DNA of 64,000 bases from Bacteroidaceae bacterium (GTDB lineage Bacteria > Bacteroidota > Bacteroidia > Bacteroidales > Bacteroidaceae), in assembly GCA_017461605.1 (NCBI GenBank), contig JAFTXN010000010.1:47662-111661 (forward strand), in the 5' to 3' direction. Below, one piece after another: positions 1 to 8,909 of the stretch; the stretch's first letter is position 1; every line of letters begins with the position of its first letter. The notes under the pieces were generated by a model, which had not been told where the DNA came from, did not search any database, and saw only the letters and a list, made by a program, of their open reading frames with translations. The position numbers and the translations under genes were made by a program.

Positions 1-441
1 GTTCAGCACAAAGGGAGCAGCAAATGTACCCACCATGGCATCGCTCATATAAGTATAGGTCTCGGTTGCAGCTACGTCCACCGGTCCCTCGGTACCATTG
101 TAAACCACCCTGAATGTCAGGGCTTCGCCGGCACCCTCGCCCTGAATAACGAGATACACCAAATGACCATCTTCTGACACAGAGAAACTGCTGGCACGGC
201 ATTCGCCTTGGCTATCAAGTACTGCAACTTCACAGTCGGCCAACACCACACCCTGCTGCTTTACCACAGCAATCATCGTCATGTTGCTCTGATACTTGTA
301 GGGATCACATGGCTCATACTTTTTTTCCTGAGAATCCGAAACTTCAGATTTCACCAAAGAATATACCGATACAATGGAGGCATACATGGAGATACAACTC
401 GCTGCCACCAAAAACAGGACAGTCAACAATATCTTTTTCAT
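1..441 (-). CDS. Secreted protein, N-terminal part (cut by window edge)
   Basis: I read this by reverse-translating the minus strand; the frame is open from an ATG at 441 to the window edge (147 codons, no stop). The first 25 residues are a signal peptide with a hydrophobic core (MKKILLTVLFLVAAS). The visible part has a Bacteroidetes pattern seen in large secreted or cell-surface proteins: YQSNMTMIAVV, then a short beta-sandwich-like stretch with GECRASS and GEGAGEALTFRVVY. No enzymatic motif is visible. The likely location is the periplasm or outer surface. The 3' end, and any C-terminal sorting domain, lies outside the window. I do not recognise a specific function. Confidence 0.7.
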   Translation of the reverse strand, partial: MKKILLTVLFLVAASCISMYASIVSVYSLVKSEVSDSQEKKYEPCDPYKYQSNMTMIAVVKQQGVVLADCEVAVLDSQGECRASSFSVSEDGHLVYLVIQGEGAGEALTFRVVYNGTEGPVDVAATETYTYMSDAMVGTFAAPFVLN

Positions 442-735
442 AGTAATATGTAACGTTTTATGCTGCAATTATACACAAATGCTCACAAAACAGGCCAAAA
501 GGGTAACAGCCAAGCAGTCTTTTTACGCTTTTTTAAGAAAAATCACAAATCAGGATTCCACAAAAAAATCCCCACTTAATAACATCCCCCAGTTCGTTCC
601 TACAGAAAGAGAAACCATCGCTCGACTAAAAAGAAAGGCATTGACAAACATGCAAAGCCTCCGTACCTTATTTTCTCCCTACTGAAATTTCCGAAATCGC
701 ATTTTCTCTGTCACTTCTGTCACTATGGAGAGATG

Positions 736-787
736 AAAAACAACAGCGCAGAAGTTTTCTTCAGACGAGAAAGCTTCTGCGCTGTTG
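736..787 (-). terminator. Rho-independent terminator of the purF-like gene
   Basis: A 19-nt near-perfect stem (741-759 pairing with 769-787, sequence CAACAGCGCAGAAG...) is followed on the minus strand by a run of five T (736-740). It lies about 40 nt after the stop of the minus-strand PurF-like gene. The remaining 442-735 stretch, upstream of the secreted protein, shows no convincing gene; it contains CTGTCACTT repeated twice near 709-725. Confidence 0.8.
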
Positions 788-826
788 TAGTATTTATCAA
801 CTGACTATCTGAGATTTATATAAGTC

Positions 827-2239
827 CTACATACACCCTGTTCCGTCAAAGCAATGCGTGCAAAGGCGACACTTGGGCAATCCGATGGCTTTGACCAAAG
901 TTTCGAGTTTGTTAAAGCGAAGCGTGGTCAGTCCCAGGTGCTGACGTATCTGTTCCACCAAACGTTCGTATTCGGGCGAGCCGGTTGTGGCGTATTGAGC
1001 CAGATTTTTGTTCTCATCGCCCTCCAGCTCCTTGATGATGCGTCGGGTGATGAGTTCCATGTTGCTTTTTTGCGAAGTGAAGCCAATAAATGGACAAGCA
1101 TATATCAAGGGAGGGCAAGCAATTCGCATGTGTACCTCTTTAGCTCCTCCATCAAAGAACTCTTTCACATTGTCGCGCAACTGTGTACCACGAACGATGC
1201 TGTCATCGCAAAACAACACGCGCTTACCCGCCAACATCGAGCGATTGGGGATGAGTTTCATCTTTGCCACGAGCGAACGCATCTCTTGGTTGGTAGGGGT
1301 AAAGCTACGCGGCCATGTGGGGGTGTATTTGGCAATCACACGATGATATGGGCGACCGATACCTGCCGCATAGCCCAGAGCCATTCCCACTCCTGAGTCA
1401 GGGATGCCACAAACGCAATCCACCGGTGTCTCATCCTCACTACCCATCATGCGGCCACTCTCAAAACGGGCGTGCTCCACATTACGATTTTCGTAGGAAG
1501 AGGTGGGAAAACCATAATACACCCAGAGGAAAGAGCAAACCTGCATCCGGTCGTCGGCCGGACGCATCACTTCCATCTTGTCGGAATGAAGTTTCACGAT
1601 TTCGCCCGGCCCCACATAATGGTGGATGTCATATCCCAAATTTGCAAAGGCCGTACTCTCACTGGTGGCAGCATAGGCACCCTCTTTCCGTCCGATGACA
1701 ATAGGCGTACGCCCCCACTTGTCGCGAGCGGCAATGATGCCGTCTTCCGTAAGCAGCAACATCGAACACGAGCCTTTGATGTGACGGAACACGTTCTCAA
1801 TGCCCTCGACGAAGGTCTTGCCCTGAATCAGCATCAGAGCTATCAGTTCGGTTTGGTTAGTCCTGCCCGACGACAACTCCGCAAAGTGCTTCTGCTCACG
1901 CAGCATCTGCTTCTCCAGTTCCTCCAAATTGATAATTTTGGCAACCGTCACAATAGCAAAACGTCCCAAGTGCGAATTGATAACCAAGGGTTGGGCATCG
2001 GTATCACTGATAACGCCTATGCCGGAATTAGATCCGGAAAAACGATCGAGCCCGGGTTCAAACTTTGTACGAAAATAAGAATTTTCCAAATTGTGTATGG
2101 AACGTGTGAAACGCCGCTCGTCTTGATGATAAGTGGCCATACCTCCACGCCGTGTTCCAAGGTGCGAATTATAATCCGTACCATAAAAAAGATCTGCCAC
2201 ACAACCGGTGGTGGAGATAGTTCCGAAAAAGCCTCCCAT
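827..2239 (-). CDS. Amidophosphoribosyltransferase-family protein without the N-terminal Cys
   Basis: The 470-aa product aligns in layout with PurF: an N-terminal Ntn glutaminase-like domain, then a phosphoribosyltransferase domain with the PRPP-binding motif VLFCDDSIVRGTQLRD. Cys residues are placed like the Fe-S ligands of Bacillus-type PurF (VCSFLWVYY, YACPFIGF, KCRLCTHCFDG at the C-terminus). PurF normally makes 5-phosphoribosylamine from PRPP and glutamine. Here the protein starts MGGFFGTIS, where active PurF has M-C-G, so the nucleophilic Cys is Gly. From memory, Bacteroidales commonly carry this short form beside a longer PurF. It may use free ammonia or be a diverged paralogue; that is inference. 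No gene symbol is given because of the missing residue. It stands alone, with its own terminator. Confidence 0.85.
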   Translation of the reverse strand: MGGFFGTISTTGCVADLFYGTDYNSHLGTRRGGMATYHQDERRFTRSIHNLENSYFRTKFEPGLDRFSGSNSGIGVISDTDAQPLVINSHLGRFAIVTVAKIINLEELEKQMLREQKHFAELSSGRTNQTELIALMLIQGKTFVEGIENVFRHIKGSCSMLLLTEDGIIAARDKWGRTPIVIGRKEGAYAATSESTAFANLGYDIHHYVGPGEIVKLHSDKMEVMRPADDRMQVCSFLWVYYGFPTSSYENRNVEHARFESGRMMGSEDETPVDCVCGIPDSGVGMALGYAAGIGRPYHRVIAKYTPTWPRSFTPTNQEMRSLVAKMKLIPNRSMLAGKRVLFCDDSIVRGTQLRDNVKEFFDGGAKEVHMRIACPPLIYACPFIGFTSQKSNMELITRRIIKELEGDENKNLAQYATTGSPEYERLVEQIRQHLGLTTLRFNKLETLVKAIGLPKCRLCTHCFDGTGCM

Positions 2240-2355
2240 AGGGTGATTGGTTTTAGTTCAATTCGGTAAGGTGGTTCAGAAATACTTCTTCAGAAAATTC
2301 ACATGCATTTTCTCATTTTCCGATCACCTTTTACCAACCTTGATGTTTCTGCGTG

Positions 2356-2363
2356 CAAAATTA
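2356..2363 (-). promoter_or_regulatory. Possible -7 element upstream of the purF-like gene
   Basis: On the minus strand this reads TAATTTTG, matching the Bacteroidetes -7 consensus TAnnTTTG, about 117 nt before the start codon. No clear TTTG/TTGG was found at the expected distance upstream, so support is limited. Confidence 0.35.
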
Positions 2364-2507
2364 AAAACATTATGCGGAGGAATATACACACAGAGGCGAG
2401 TTTTTTTTGAAACGGATAACACTTCTTGCCCGTTTTTGTCAGTCCACTTATCCATTTTTCCATATTTTCACCTAAGAGACTGATACGTTCCGGACGGCTT
2501 GCATAGC

Positions 2508-2650
2508 ACACTTTGGCAAAGTCCAAGTTAGGCGGCTCGGAAAAATTCAAACAAGTTTGGCTTTTCGCTCGCCTTGCACACTTTGGCAAAGCCCAAGTTA
2601 GGCGGCGGCTCGGAAAAGCTCAAACAAGTTTGGCTTTTCGCTCGCCTTGC
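2508..2650 (+). repeat. Two tandem copies of a promoter-associated palindromic unit
   Basis: Two near-identical units of about 70 and 73 bp (2508-2577 and 2578-2650) begin CACTTTGGCAAAG and contain inverted arms GGCGGCTCGGAAAA and TTTTCGCTCGCC. The second copy runs directly into the promoter of the thi operon. A related palindrome precedes the gene at 14224. The stretch 2364-2507 shows no gene. Confidence 0.75.
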
Positions 2651-2660
2651 ACTAACTTTG
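2629..2660 (+). promoter_or_regulatory. Promoter of the thiSGH operon
   Basis: TTTG at 2629-2632 and TAACTTTG at 2653-2660 are separated by 20 nt, which fits the Bacteroidetes sigma factor promoter. The TPP riboswitch begins about 15 nt further on, so the transcript would carry the aptamer at its 5' end. Confidence 0.65.
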
Positions 2661-2674
2661 CCCACGCAAGCAAA

Positions 2675-2751
2675 GACAAAGGGGTGCCCGATGCGGGGCT
2701 GAGAACATACCCTCCGACCTGATGCAGACAATGCTGCCGTAGGAATTGTGC
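2675..2751 (+). promoter_or_regulatory. TPP riboswitch (THI element)
   Basis: Conserved THI-box blocks appear in order: GGGGTGCC, GCTGAGA, ATACCC, GACCTGATGCAGACAATG, then CTGCCGTAGGAA. This is the canonical thiamine pyrophosphate aptamer. It sits directly upstream of thiS, so thiSGH expression is expected to fall when TPP is abundant. No intrinsic terminator was clearly visible between 2752 and the start of thiS, so regulation may act at translation initiation. Confidence 0.93.
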
Positions 2752-2831
2752 TTTTATCGCTTTTCTTATCCCCAAGCCACCGGCTTCCCGTGTTTTTTTG
2801 CTTTCATGCCAACCTCTCTAAAATTTATGGA

Positions 2832-3029
2832 ATGAAAGTTTTTATTAACAACAACGAAGTGGAAACTTCGGCCTCTCACCTCTCAGACCTGATGACCCAA
2901 TTGGGATTTTTGTCCATCGGCTACGCCGTGGCTGTGCAGGGTTTGCTCGTCCCTCGCTCCGAATGGAAGACGTTTCAGCTGTCGCAAGATATGCGCCTTA
3001 CCATTATCAAGGCGGCTTGCGGTGGGTAA
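2832..3029 (+). CDS. thiS: Thiamine biosynthesis sulfur carrier ThiS
   Basis: This 65-aa protein (MKVFINNNEV...) ends in the Gly-Gly tail (KAACGG) that ThiF adenylates and that becomes a thiocarboxylate, giving sulfur to the thiazole ring. Length and fold match ThiS, a beta-grasp carrier of about 66 residues. I chose the ATG at 2832 because longer in-frame versions would run into the TPP riboswitch. It is followed 45 nt later by thiG, the partner that uses its sulfur. No adenylating enzyme (ThiF) is present next to it in this window. Confidence 0.93.
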   Translation: MKVFINNNEVETSASHLSDLMTQLGFLSIGYAVAVQGLLVPRSEWKTFQLSQDMRLTIIKAACGG

Positions 3030-3074
3030 CACCAAGTACATTCCCACTTCGAATACATATTAATATATCTCTGC

Positions 3075-3881
3075 ATGAACGCCCAAACACATTGCAACAC
3101 CTCGCCCACGCAGCCACTGATTATTGCCGGGCGAACTTTTCATTCACGCCTGTTTCTCGGAACCGGCAAGTTCCACTCCAACGAAGCGATGGCCGAGGCC
3201 ATTGCCACTTCGGGCACGAAGATGGTTACCGTAGCCATGAAGCGTGTAGACCCGGAAGACACACAAGACGACTTGCTGACGCACATCGTTCGACCGGGGC
3301 TACAGCTGCTGCCCAACACCAGTGGGGTGCGCAATGCCGAAGAGGCTGTGTTGGCTGCACAATTGGCACGCGAGGCTTTCGGCACCGAATGGCTGAAACT
3401 GGAGATTCATCCCGACCCTCGCTTTTTGCTACCCGACAGCACTGAGACGCTTCGTGCCACCGAGCAACTGGCTCGAATGGGGTTTGTGGTGCTGCCGTAC
3501 TGTCAAGCCGACCCCACCCTGTGCAAGCGGTTGGCCGAGGCCGGAGCTGCTGCTGTGATGCCACTCGGAGCACCCATAGGTACCAATCGCGGACTGCTGA
3601 CGCGCGACTTTCTGCGTATCATCATCGAAGAGAGCACCGTGCCCGTAGTGGTGGATGCCGGCATCGGAGCACCCAGCCATGCCGCCGAAGCCATGGAGAT
3701 GGGGGCAGACGCTTGTTTGGTCAACACGGCCATTGCCGTAGCCGGACAACCGGCAAAAATGGCCGATGCTTTCCGACGGGCCGTCATTGCCGGGCGCGAA
3801 GCCTACGAAGCCGGACTCGGGCTCGTCAGTACCGGTGGCGAAGCCGTGGCCAGTTCGCCATTGACGGCATTTCTCGACTAA
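3075..3881 (+). CDS. thiG: Thiazole synthase ThiG
   Basis: The 268-aa TIM-barrel protein joins 1-deoxy-D-xylulose 5-phosphate, dehydroglycine and ThiS-thiocarboxylate to form the thiazole phosphate. Family features visible are LFLGTGKF near the N-terminus, the Schiff-base Lys region LKLEIHPD (about residue 107), [17 protein letters not shown] and the phosphate-binding region [12 protein letters not shown]. It is slightly longer than usual because of a 12-residue N-terminal extension. It lies between thiS and thiH in one riboswitch-controlled operon, and its expected complex with ThiH is consistent with that order. Confidence 0.95.
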   Translation: MNAQTHCNTSPTQPLIIAGRTFHSRLFLGTGKFHSNEAMAEAIATSGTKMVTVAMKRVDPEDTQDDLLTHIVRPGLQLLPNTSGVRNAEEAVLAAQLAREAFGTEWLKLEIHPDPRFLLPDSTETLRATEQLARMGFVVLPYCQADPTLCKRLAEAGAAAVMPLGAPIGTNRGLLTRDFLRIIIEESTVPVVVDAGIGAPSHAAEAMEMGADACLVNTAIAVAGQPAKMADAFRRAVIAGREAYEAGLGLVSTGGEAVASSPLTAFLD

Positions 3882-3906
3882 AAATCTGCTTATCCACCGT
3901 CTGCAC

Positions 3907-5028
3907 ATGTTTTCCGACTTTATTGAAACCCTTTCGTGGGACGACATTTCTGCACGTATTGCCACCAAGACCGCGGCCGACGTGCAACGTGCGCTGCACA
4001 AAACGCGCTGCGACATGGACGACTTCCTGGCACTCATCAGCCCGGCTGCCGAACCTCACCTCGAACAGATGGCGCACCTGGCCCGCCGCTACACAGAAGA
4101 GCGCTTCGGGCGCACCATGTCGATGTTTATCCCGCTCTATCTCACCAACTCGTGCTGCAATTCGTGCGTGTATTGCGGTTTTCACGTGTCCAACAAGATG
4201 AAACGCACCATTCTCACAGAGGATGAAATGGTGATGGAATACAAGGCCATCAAGCAGTTGGCACCTTTCGAAAACCTACTCCTGGTTACGGGTGAAAATC
4301 CGGCAAAAGCCGGTGTGCCTTACATCGCTCGAGCCCTCGATCTGGCAAAGCCCTACTTCTGCAACCTGAAAATCGAAGTGATGCCACTCGATACCGAGGA
4401 ATATGCAGAACTGCGACGCCATGGCATGAACGGAGTGATTTGCTTCCAAGAGACCTACTGCCGCGAACGTTACAACTTGTATCATCCACGGGGAAAAAAG
4501 GCGGACTTCACCTGGCGCGTCAATGCTCCCGACCGCATGGGTCAAGCCGGTGTGCACAGTATAGGGATGGGTGTGCTCATCGGGTTGGAACGCGAATGGA
4601 GAACCGACATCGCCATGATGGCCTATCACCTGCGCTATCTGCAGAAACACTATTGGCAGACCAAGTACAGCGTGAACTTCCCACGTATGCGCCCTTCGAA
4701 GAACGGCGGTTTTCGACCCAATTGTGTCATGACCGACCGGCAACTGGTGCAAGCCACCCTGGCCATGCGCATTTTCGACCACGATGTCGACATTTCCTAT
4801 TCCACACGCGAACCGGCTGAACTGCGCGACAACATGGCCACCTTGGGAGTTACGACAATGAGCGCAGAGAGCCGCACCGAACCGGGAGGCTATTGCACGC
4901 ACCCACAGACCTTGGAGCAATTTCATGTGAGCGATGAGCGAACTGCCCTCCAAGTGGCCGAAGCACTACGTCGCAGGGGGCGCGAACCGGTGTGGAAGGA
5001 TTGGGATGCAATCTTCGACAGGCATTAG
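3907..5028 (+). CDS. thiH: 2-iminoacetate synthase ThiH (radical SAM)
   Basis: This 373-aa radical SAM enzyme cleaves tyrosine to 2-iminoacetate (dehydroglycine) and p-cresol, supplying the thiazole ring nitrogen and carbon. The iron-sulfur motif CxxxCxxC is clear at residues 83-90 (C83, C87, C90 in NSCCNSCVYCGF). The later NFPRMRPS segment is typical of ThiH. It starts 25 nt after thiG and ends the operon. thiC, thiE and thiF, which often sit with these genes in Bacteroides, are absent here and must be elsewhere if the pathway is complete. Confidence 0.95.
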   Translation: MFSDFIETLSWDDISARIATKTAADVQRALHKTRCDMDDFLALISPAAEPHLEQMAHLARRYTEERFGRTMSMFIPLYLTNSCCNSCVYCGFHVSNKMKRTILTEDEMVMEYKAIKQLAPFENLLLVTGENPAKAGVPYIARALDLAKPYFCNLKIEVMPLDTEEYAELRRHGMNGVICFQETYCRERYNLYHPRGKKADFTWRVNAPDRMGQAGVHSIGMGVLIGLEREWRTDIAMMAYHLRYLQKHYWQTKYSVNFPRMRPSKNGGFRPNCVMTDRQLVQATLAMRIFDHDVDISYSTREPAELRDNMATLGVTTMSAESRTEPGGYCTHPQTLEQFHVSDERTALQVAEALRRRGREPVWKDWDAIFDRH

Positions 5029-5047
5029 GGAACACACTGAGCCAAGA

Positions 5048-5111
5048 AATCTACAAGGCGTTTAGAAAATTCTACAAGCACTGCAGAATTTTCTAAACGC
5101 CTTGCAGATTT
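5048..5111. repeat. Dispersed palindromic repeat, copy 1
   Basis: An imperfect palindrome of about 64 bp contains CAAGGCGTTTAGAAAATTCT and its complement AGAATTTTCTAAACGCCTTG around a short centre. It lies 20 nt after thiH and could fold into a long hairpin that ends the thi transcript. The same element recurs at 13857, 18191 and 23601. Confidence 0.85.
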
Positions 5112-5196
5112 TCCTCAAAAGCCATCCCATTTGTCATCTGCTGAAAACTAAATCATAGGAAGACCATTCCATCACCTACTTCTGCGACATAGAAAC

Positions 5197-5227
5197 TTGG
5201 CATATCCCACAGCTTTCGCTAACTTCG
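5197..5227 (+). promoter_or_regulatory. Promoter of the Ca2+ ATPase gene
   Basis: TTGG (5197-5200) and TAACTTCG (5220-5227) are separated by 19 nt, close to the Bacteroidetes consensus (one mismatch in TAnnTTTG). Transcription would start near 5233, which argues for the ATG at 5251 rather than an in-frame TTG at 5197. Confidence 0.55.
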
Positions 5228-5250
5228 CGCACAAAATATCTGATAGACAA

Positions 5251-7959
5251 ATGGAAGAAAACAAGAAACACACCGGCCTGACGCAGGAGGAAGTCCTCGC
5301 CAGCCGCCGCCAACATGGTGAAAACGTACTGACACCTCCGGCGAAGACACCCTTGTGGAAACAATTCCTGGAGAAGTTTCAAGATCCCATCATTCGCATT
5401 CTGCTCCTTGCCTTCTTGGCATCGGTGGGCATTGCCTGCTTTGAGTTCTTTCACGAAGGCGAGAGCCAAGGCGACGCCAGCGCTTTCTTTGAGCCGATCG
5501 GCATCTTCGTGGCCATCATCTTGGCCACCGGCATCGGTTTCTGGTTCGAAGTAAAAGCCAATCGTGCTTTCGACATCCTCAATCAAGTGAACGATGACGA
5601 CCCCGTGCAAGCCATCCGCGACGGACGCGTCACCGAAGTGCCAAAACGCGACATCGTGGTAGGCGACATCGTGGTGCTCGGCACCGGAGTGGAAGTGCCG
5701 GCCGACGGAGAGCTTCTGGAAAGCGTCTCGCTGCAAATCAACGAGTCTACACTCACCGGCGAACCCATTGTGAAGAAATCGTGCAATCCGGCCGACTACG
5801 ACAGCGAAGCCACCTACCCTACCAACCAAGCCATGCGCGGCACCACCGTGGTGGATGGCCATGGCATCATGCGCGTCATTGCTGTGGGCGATGCCACAGA
5901 GAATGGAAAAGTTTTCACAGCGGCACAAATCGACAACAGCGAGCGTACACCGCTCAACATACAGCTTGACGGACTTGGCAACGTCATCACCAAGATTAGT
6001 TACGGCCTGGCGGCACTCATCCTCGTGGGACGCATCGTGTTGTTCCTCGCCGGAAGCAACGATTTCACTTGGGATGCCTTTATCCCCCACTTGCTGCAGA
6101 CCATCATGATTGCCGTTACGCTCATCGTGGTGTCAGTGCCCGAAGGCCTGCCCATGAGTGTCACACTCTCGTTGGCACTCAGCATGCGCCGCATGCTCAA
6201 GACCAACAACCTGGTGCGCAAGATGCACGCTTGCGAAACCATGGGAGCCACAACCGTTATCTGCACAGACAAGACGGGAACGCTCACACAAAACCAAATG
6301 CGCATTCATGAGACACGCTTCTTCGGCCTCGACACACAGCAACTCACTGAGGGCGATGAGATGTCGGCCCTGCTGGCCGAAGCCATCGCTGTCAACTCCA
6401 CCGCCTTCCTGGCGGCACAGCCCGACGGCTCGCACAAGGTGATGGGAAATCCCACCGAAGGCGCCCTGCTGCTGTGGCTGACCGACCAGGGACGCGACTA
6501 TGAGAAGCTGCGCGCCGCAGCACCGGTGCTGGAACAACTCACGTTCTCCACCGAGCGCAAATACATGGCCACCGTAGTGCGCTCGGCCGCTCTGCCCGGC
6601 AAGCGCGTTCTCTTCATCAAGGGAGCACCGGAGATTGTGCACGGTCTGTGTCGTGAGACCTTGGGCGGCATCACCCGCGCCACCATCGACGAACAACTGC
6701 AGGCCTATCAGAACAAAGCCATGCGCACCCTGGGCTTCGGCTACCAAGTGCTGAATGATGGCGACGCCACTATTGCCGACGGAAAAGCCGTGGCCGAACG
6801 CCTGACATTCCTTGGCATTGTTGCCATTGCCGACCCCGTTCGCCGCGAGGTGCCCGACGCTGTGCAATCCTGCATCGACGCCGGTATCAACATCAAGATT
6901 GTAACCGGCGACACCCCCGGCACAGCTCGCGAAATCGGTCGACAAATCGGCCTGTGGCAGCCCGAAGATGGCGACCGCAACCAAATCACTGGTCCGGAGT
7001 TTGCCGCACTGTCCGACAGCGAGCTGGAAGAACGCATACTCGACCTGAAAATCATTTCACGCGCCCGACCGATGGACAAAAAGCGATTGGTGGAAACCTT
7101 GCAGAAGAAGGGACAAGTGGTGGCAGTGACAGGCGACGGCACCAACGACGCTCCGGCACTGAAAGCCGCCCACGTGGGACTCTCCATGGGCGACGGCACA
7201 AGTGTGGCAAAGGAAGCGAGCGACATCACCATCATGGACAATTCGTTCACAAGCATCACACGCGCCGTGATGTGGGGACGTTCGCTCTATCGCAACATAC
7301 AGCGCTTCATCCTCTTCCAGATGACCATCAACGTAACCGCCTGCCTGATTGTGCTGATTGGCGCATTTGTAGGAACGAAATCGCCGCTCACAGTAACACA
7401 GATGCTTTGGGTAAATCTCATCATGGACACCTTTGCTGCCATGGCCCTGGCTTCGTTGCCGCCCAGCATGGATGTGATGAACCACAAACCGCGTCGGCGC
7501 GAGGACTTCATCGTGTCGCGCGACATGTGGACCGGCATCGTGGGAATGGGTATCACATTTACAGTAGTACTCACTGCTGTGATGCTCCTCTTCAACCATT
7601 GCAGCTTTGCCGATGCCGCAGGCAGAGAGGCCTTACTCAACTTCCACATGACCGATGGTGCAGAACCATTTACGCTCTACAAGGGCGCCGTGTTCTTCAC
7701 GCTGTTCGTCTTCCTGCAGTTCTGGAATATGTTCAACGCAAAGTCATTCCTGTCCGGCCGCTCGGCTTTCCACAACATGAAGGAGAGCAAAGGCTTCATG
7801 GGCATCGCGTTGCTGATTGTCTTCGGACAAGTGGCCATCGTCAGCCTGGGCGGAAAGATGTTCAGTGTCGCTCCCTTGAGCTTCATCGACTGGGTGCTGT
7901 TGTTCGCCATCACCAGCGTGGTGCTCATCCTCGGCGAGTTGAAACGCATGCTCCGATAA
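5251..7959 (+). CDS. Calcium-translocating P-type ATPase, PMCA type (IIB)
   Basis: This 902-aa inner membrane pump couples ATP hydrolysis to export of Ca2+. Landmarks in order are an N-terminal cation ATPase domain, the actuator loop ESTLTGEP, the membrane motif VPEGLP (about residue 296), the phosphorylated aspartate in DKTGTLT (about D340), a nucleotide-binding domain, TGDGTNDAP (about 630), and C-terminal transmembrane segments. The VPEGLP plus NQMR pattern places it with P2B Ca2+ pumps rather than Na+/K+ types. The start is set by the promoter at 5197-5227. It is a single-gene unit with its own terminator. Confidence 0.92.
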   Translation: MEENKKHTGLTQEEVLASRRQHGENVLTPPAKTPLWKQFLEKFQDPIIRILLLAFLASVGIACFEFFHEGESQGDASAFFEPIGIFVAIILATGIGFWFEVKANRAFDILNQVNDDDPVQAIRDGRVTEVPKRDIVVGDIVVLGTGVEVPADGELLESVSLQINESTLTGEPIVKKSCNPADYDSEATYPTNQAMRGTTVVDGHGIMRVIAVGDATENGKVFTAAQIDNSERTPLNIQLDGLGNVITKISYGLAALILVGRIVLFLAGSNDFTWDAFIPHLLQTIMIAVTLIVVSVPEGLPMSVTLSLALSMRRMLKTNNLVRKMHACETMGATTVICTDKTGTLTQNQMRIHETRFFGLDTQQLTEGDEMSALLAEAIAVNSTAFLAAQPDGSHKVMGNPTEGALLLWLTDQGRDYEKLRAAAPVLEQLTFSTERKYMATVVRSAALPGKRVLFIKGAPEIVHGLCRETLGGITRATIDEQLQAYQNKAMRTLGFGYQVLNDGDATIADGKAVAERLTFLGIVAIADPVRREVPDAVQSCIDAGINIKIVTGDTPGTAREIGRQIGLWQPEDGDRNQITGPEFAALSDSELEERILDLKIISRARPMDKKRLVETLQKKGQVVAVTGDGTNDAPALKAAHVGLSMGDGTSVAKEASDITIMDNSFTSITRAVMWGRSLYRNIQRFILFQMTINVTACLIVLIGAFVGTKSPLTVTQMLWVNLIMDTFAAMALASLPPSMDVMNHKPRRREDFIVSRDMWTGIVGMGITFTVVLTAVMLLFNHCSFADAAGREALLNFHMTDGAEPFTLYKGAVFFTLFVFLQFWNMFNAKSFLSGRSAFHNMKESKGFMGIALLIVFGQVAIVSLGGKMFSVAPLSFIDWVLLFAITSVVLILGELKRMLR

Positions 7960-8010
7960 CCGGACTTTGTGTCTATGTTTTCAGACTTTCTATCTAAATT
8001 TATTGTATAT

Positions 8011-8050
8011 ATCGGCTGCAGATGCGAAATTTGCAGCCGATTTTAATTTT
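8011..8050 (+). terminator. Rho-independent terminator after the Ca2+ ATPase
   Basis: A stem TCGGCTGCA (8012-8020) pairs with TGCAGCCGA (8032-8040) and is followed by TTTTAATTTT. It lies about 50 nt after the ATPase stop and only nine nt before the next start codon. Confidence 0.7.
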
Positions 8051-8058
8051 ACACACAT

Positions 8059-8724
8059 ATGAAAAAGAATTTCTTCGCAGCCGCTCTCATGGCTGCCACT
8101 TTGCTTCTCGCTGCCTGTACCGGCACCAACAGTTCCCTCTTAGGGGCAAACGGGGCAGGTACAGCCACATCCGGCAATTCGGCTTCGGCTTCAGCCTCTT
8201 CCACAGGCAGTCTGCTGGGTTCCTTGCTCGGTTCGCTGCTCAGCGGATCGGCCACACTCAGCCAAAGCAGCCTTGTGGGAACATGGAACTACACAGCCCC
8301 CGACTGCGTGTTCGAATCGGAAAACTTCCTGGCACAAGCCGGTGGCGAAATCGCAGCCTCACAAGTGGAGAGCAAGCTCGCTACCATGTTGGGCAAAGTT
8401 GGCATCAAAGCCGGCAGTTGCAGCTACACTTTTAAGAATGATGGTACATACACCGCCAAGCTGGGCAGTCGCACCATGAGCGGCACGTACACACTTGATG
8501 CTGCCAACAAGAAGATTACCATGACCTATCTCAATGGTATGGCTACCACTTCACCCAAAGTGGTCGTGACGGGCAATTCTATCAGCTTGCTCTACGATGC
8601 CGACAAGTTGCTGACCATGCTTACAAAAGTATCTTCCATGACCAACAACAGCAACCTGAATACGCTCAGCAGCCTGCTGTCCAAATACGATGGTATGCTC
8701 ATTGGCATGCAGTTGAAGAAATAA
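8059..8724 (+). CDS. DUF4923-family lipoprotein
   Basis: The 221-aa product has a lipoprotein signal peptide ending in LLLAAC, so it should be lipid-anchored. A Ser/Ala/Gly-rich linker (residues ~25-70) is followed by a domain beginning VGTWNYTAPDCVFESENF and ending near the C-terminus, typical of Bacteroidetes DUF4923 proteins (lipocalin-like, beta-rich: GTYTLDAANKKITMTY). No catalytic residues are recognised and the biological role is unknown. It follows the ATPase terminator, so it probably has its own promoter. Confidence 0.75.
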   Translation: MKKNFFAAALMAATLLLAACTGTNSSLLGANGAGTATSGNSASASASSTGSLLGSLLGSLLSGSATLSQSSLVGTWNYTAPDCVFESENFLAQAGGEIAASQVESKLATMLGKVGIKAGSCSYTFKNDGTYTAKLGSRTMSGTYTLDAANKKITMTYLNGMATTSPKVVVTGNSISLLYDADKLLTMLTKVSSMTNNSNLNTLSSLLSKYDGMLIGMQLKK

Positions 8725-8909
8725 TCTACCACCGGCATACAGAAAAACAAGCATAAAAGGCAGTTCATTTCAACTTCGTCACATAGAAGGAGAAAGTGCT
8801 GCCGCTTTTTCATTAACAGGTCTTACCTTTCATCGCCAAGAGCAGAAGATAGCGAGGCTTGTATACACCAAATCCCAAAAGCAATTTCAGAAATTCTGAA
8901 ACGATTACT

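Noticed and set aside
854-2269. Plus-strand frames of 112-265 codons opposite the PurF-like gene
   Set aside because: They are mirror frames of a well-supported gene and show no family features.
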